In this document: positions 6,799 to 7,901 of the stretch, one piece after another
How positions within the stretch are numbered: the stretch's first letter is position 1
Layout: each line of letters begins with the position of its first letter
Assembly (NCBI GenBank): GCA_934149115.1
Contig: CAKPDW010000064.1
Coordinates: forward strand, 1-7,901
Reading direction: 5' to 3'
DNA length: 7,901 nt
Source: an uncultured Clostridia bacterium
GTDB lineage: Bacteria > Bacillota > Clostridia > TANB77 > CAG-508
Position numbers and translations under genes: made by a program
Notes under the pieces: generated by a model
Told to the model about the DNA's origin: nothing
Databases searched by the model: none
The model's input: only the letters and a program-made list of their open reading frames with translations

Positions 6799-6816
6799 AG
6801 TTTTCACTTGAAAACT
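6799..6816 (+). promoter_or_regulatory. Perfect inverted repeat in the glycosyltransferase leader
   Basis: AGTTTTC (6799-6805) and GAAAACT (6810-6816) are perfect complements around a 4-base ACTT loop. The dyad lies about 18 bases after the predicted transcript start and 14 bases before the ribosome-binding site. No T-run follows, so it is not a terminator. It could be a repressor operator or a small 5' stabilising hairpin; the sequence alone does not tell which. Confidence 0.45.
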
Positions 6817-6829
6817 CAGCATTTATTAC

Positions 6830-6837
6830 AGGAGGTG
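6830..6837 (+). promoter_or_regulatory. Ribosome-binding site AGGAGGTG of the glycosyltransferase gene
   Basis: AGGAGGTG lies six bases before the ATG at 6844. It is identical to the ROK gene's site and sets the start there, excluding the upstream in-frame TTG at 6778, which overlaps the expected transcript start region. Confidence 0.85.
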
Positions 6838-6843
6838 CATCTT

Positions 6844-7731
6844 ATGACAAAGTTTTCAATTATTATTCCTTGTTACAATGCGAAAAAGTTTTTACCATCA
6901 TCTATTCAAAGTGTTTTAAATCAGTCTTATGACGATTTTGAAATTATCATTATTGATGATGGTTCTACAGATGGCAGTGATGCCTTATTAGTGGAATACG
7001 AAAAAAAAGATTCTCGAATCCATGTATACCGGTTTGAGAATGCAGGCGTAGGAATTTCAAGAAGTCGTGGTATTTCACTTGCTGAAGGTGATTACATTAT
7101 CTTTCTTGATTCTGACGATTCAATTAATCCAGAGTTACTTGAAAAGTTATCTAATACAATTGATACTTTTCACTCTCCAACACTTATCAGGTATCAAGCC
7201 AATTTGGTTGGTGATGCAGAACATAAAGATCACCAAAGATACAATTTTGACCCTGATTTCTGTATTCCATTTAACGTTATCAGTGGTGTTGGTGCTTTAA
7301 GATTATGGTCTAACCCTGGAAAAAAATATGCAGTGTATTGGTTGTATGCCTTTAAAAGATCTCTTTTTTCAAAGGTTCTGTTCACAGCTGATTTTCGTTG
7401 CTATGAAGATGTTGCTTTCATTCCAATTTTAGTTGCATCTTCCAAAAAAGTTGTTTGTCTGGACTATGCAGGCTACAATTATAATTGCAATATTTCTGGA
7501 AGTTTGACAAATATTAAAACGCTTGCCCGTGAACGTGAACGTGCATTAGATTTTTTACTTGCATATGATTATGCAATTTCTAATTTTATTAAACTTGAAT
7601 GTACGACTACAAAAGATATTGCATTTTTCGTAAACGACTATTCGCGCAGACTTCGAGGGAAATTCGATTCCTTACCGGATGAATTAAAAAAGGATTTCAA
7701 ACCTTTATTTTCATTGTATTATCAGGACTAA
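6844..7731 (+). CDS. Family 2 (GT-A fold) glycosyltransferase
   Basis: This 295-aa inverting glycosyltransferase transfers a sugar from a nucleotide donor, usually onto a cell-surface polysaccharide, glycolipid or glycoprotein precursor on the cytoplasmic side. The nucleotide-binding N-terminal half shows FSIIIPCYNA (4-13), IIIIDDGSTDGS with Asp38 and Asp39 (34-45), ENAGVGISRSRG (66-76), and the DXD-type metal site FLDSDD (88-92). The acceptor half has the usual WLYAFKRSLF segment and Glu188-Asp189 in CYEDVAF, the expected catalytic-base region. No membrane segment is evident, so it is a soluble or peripheral enzyme. It stands alone here, with its own promoter and terminator and no other polysaccharide genes in view, so donor and acceptor are unknown. 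Arginine codons include many CGT, CGC and CGG besides AGA, unlike the AGA-dominated neighbours, which may reflect transfer or different expression. Confidence 0.92.
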   Translation: MTKFSIIIPCYNAKKFLPSSIQSVLNQSYDDFEIIIIDDGSTDGSDALLVEYEKKDSRIHVYRFENAGVGISRSRGISLAEGDYIIFLDSDDSINPELLEKLSNTIDTFHSPTLIRYQANLVGDAEHKDHQRYNFDPDFCIPFNVISGVGALRLWSNPGKKYAVYWLYAFKRSLFSKVLFTADFRCYEDVAFIPILVASSKKVVCLDYAGYNYNCNISGSLTNIKTLARERERALDFLLAYDYAISNFIKLECTTTKDIAFFVNDYSRRLRGKFDSLPDELKKDFKPLFSLYYQD

Positions 7732-7745
7732 CTACTATCTGTTTA

Positions 7746-7781
7746 AAGAGCAAAGCTTAATTTTTTAGCAAATTTGTTCTT
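7746..7781 (+). other. 3' hairpin related to the one behind the ROK gene
   Basis: The arms 7746-7754 and 7773-7781 pair over nine positions with one G-U wobble (G7750 with T7777). An inner GCT/AGC pairing (7755-7757 with 7767-7769) leaves an AAA bulge on the 3' side. The AGAGCAAA and TTTGTTCT arms, the wobble position and the 3'-side bulge match the hairpin at 3403-3452. It lies 14 bases after the glycosyltransferase stop and has no T-run behind it. Confidence 0.55.
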
Positions 7782-7813
7782 ATGTGAAAATTTATAAGAT
7801 AAATTTTCTGCAT

Positions 7814-7855
7814 AAAAAATGGACATTAATAATTTTATTAGTGTCCATCTTTTTA
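7814..7855 (+). terminator. Strong intrinsic terminator of the glycosyltransferase gene
   Basis: The arms 7819-7831 and 7836-7848 form a 13-bp stem, with one G-U pair and a GGAC/GTCC core, closed by a 4-base ATTT loop. A run of A precedes the stem and CTTTTT follows it. It ends the glycosyltransferase transcript; the A-run on the other side means it could also stop transcription from the right. Confidence 0.88.
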
Positions 7856-7901
7856 TTGTTATTTTTTCTATAATAAGATATTCGGAGAACTTTGATATTA
7901 T

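Noticed and set aside
6778..6843. Upstream TTG start adding 22 residues to the glycosyltransferase
   Set aside because: It would begin at or before the predicted transcript start and has no ribosome-binding site, whereas the ATG at 6844 has a perfect one directly before the conserved FSIIIPCYN motif.
7869..7894. TATAAT at 7869-7874 followed by GGAG at 7884-7887 and a TTG, resembling the start of a new plus-strand gene
   Set aside because: There is no -35 at the right spacing, the GGAG lies very close to the TATAAT, and the window ends before any coding sequence can be judged.
7743..7901. Open minus-strand frame of about 50 codons from the right edge, ending near 7743
   Set aside because: It runs straight through the terminator stem and the 3' hairpin, shows no family motif, and a second minus-strand frame is also open over much of the same stretch, as expected by chance in AT-rich sequence.

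Overview
The window is strongly AT-rich DNA with strong Shine-Dalgarno sequences (AGGAGGTG ahead of both plus-strand genes), intrinsic terminators and the standard genetic code: TAA and TAG stops are seen and tryptophan is TGG. A secreted protein with a thioester domain and DUF11-type repeats, a family-3 beta-glucosidase, a ROK kinase and a Cof-type HAD phosphatase fit a low-GC Bacillota genome, most likely a gut-type Clostridia. This placement is inferred from composition and gene families, not from a marker gene.

Layout. (1) 1-2351, minus strand: the N-terminal part of a large surface protein that runs off the left edge. It has a signal peptide, a thioester domain with variant motif QQCAIW, and two tandem units of about 206 aa that contain DUF11-like domains. 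(2) 2352-2590: a divergent promoter region. The core promoter of the surface gene lies within three 11-bp direct repeats. (3) 2591-3391, plus strand: a compact ROK sugar kinase without the usual zinc motif. (4) 3403-3482: two hairpins, the second a bidirectional terminator shared with the convergent gene. (5) 3487-6682, minus strand: a two-gene operon, GH3 beta-glucosidase then HAD-IIB phosphatase. The ribosome-binding site of the phosphatase overlaps the stop codon of the glucosidase. (6) 6683-6843: two back-to-back promoters whose -35 boxes touch. (7) 6844-7731, plus strand: a GT-A fold family 2 glycosyltransferase. (8) 7745-7855: a hairpin related to the one behind the ROK gene, then a strong terminator.

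The central genes suggest cytoplasmic sugar metabolism. The GH3 enzyme, which has no signal peptide, would cut imported beta-glucosides. The ROK kinase could phosphorylate a released sugar, and the HAD enzyme could dephosphorylate sugar phosphates. No transporter lies in the window, so the substrate is unknown. The surface protein and the lone glycosyltransferase point to cell-envelope functions.

I see no convincing new multi-gene system. The most useful leads are regulatory: the phased 11-bp repeats on the adhesin promoter, the abutting divergent promoters, and the repeated hairpin-plus-terminator 3' ends. The altered thioester motif is the main protein-level lead. No tRNA, rRNA, CRISPR array, insertion sequence or phage gene was recognised.
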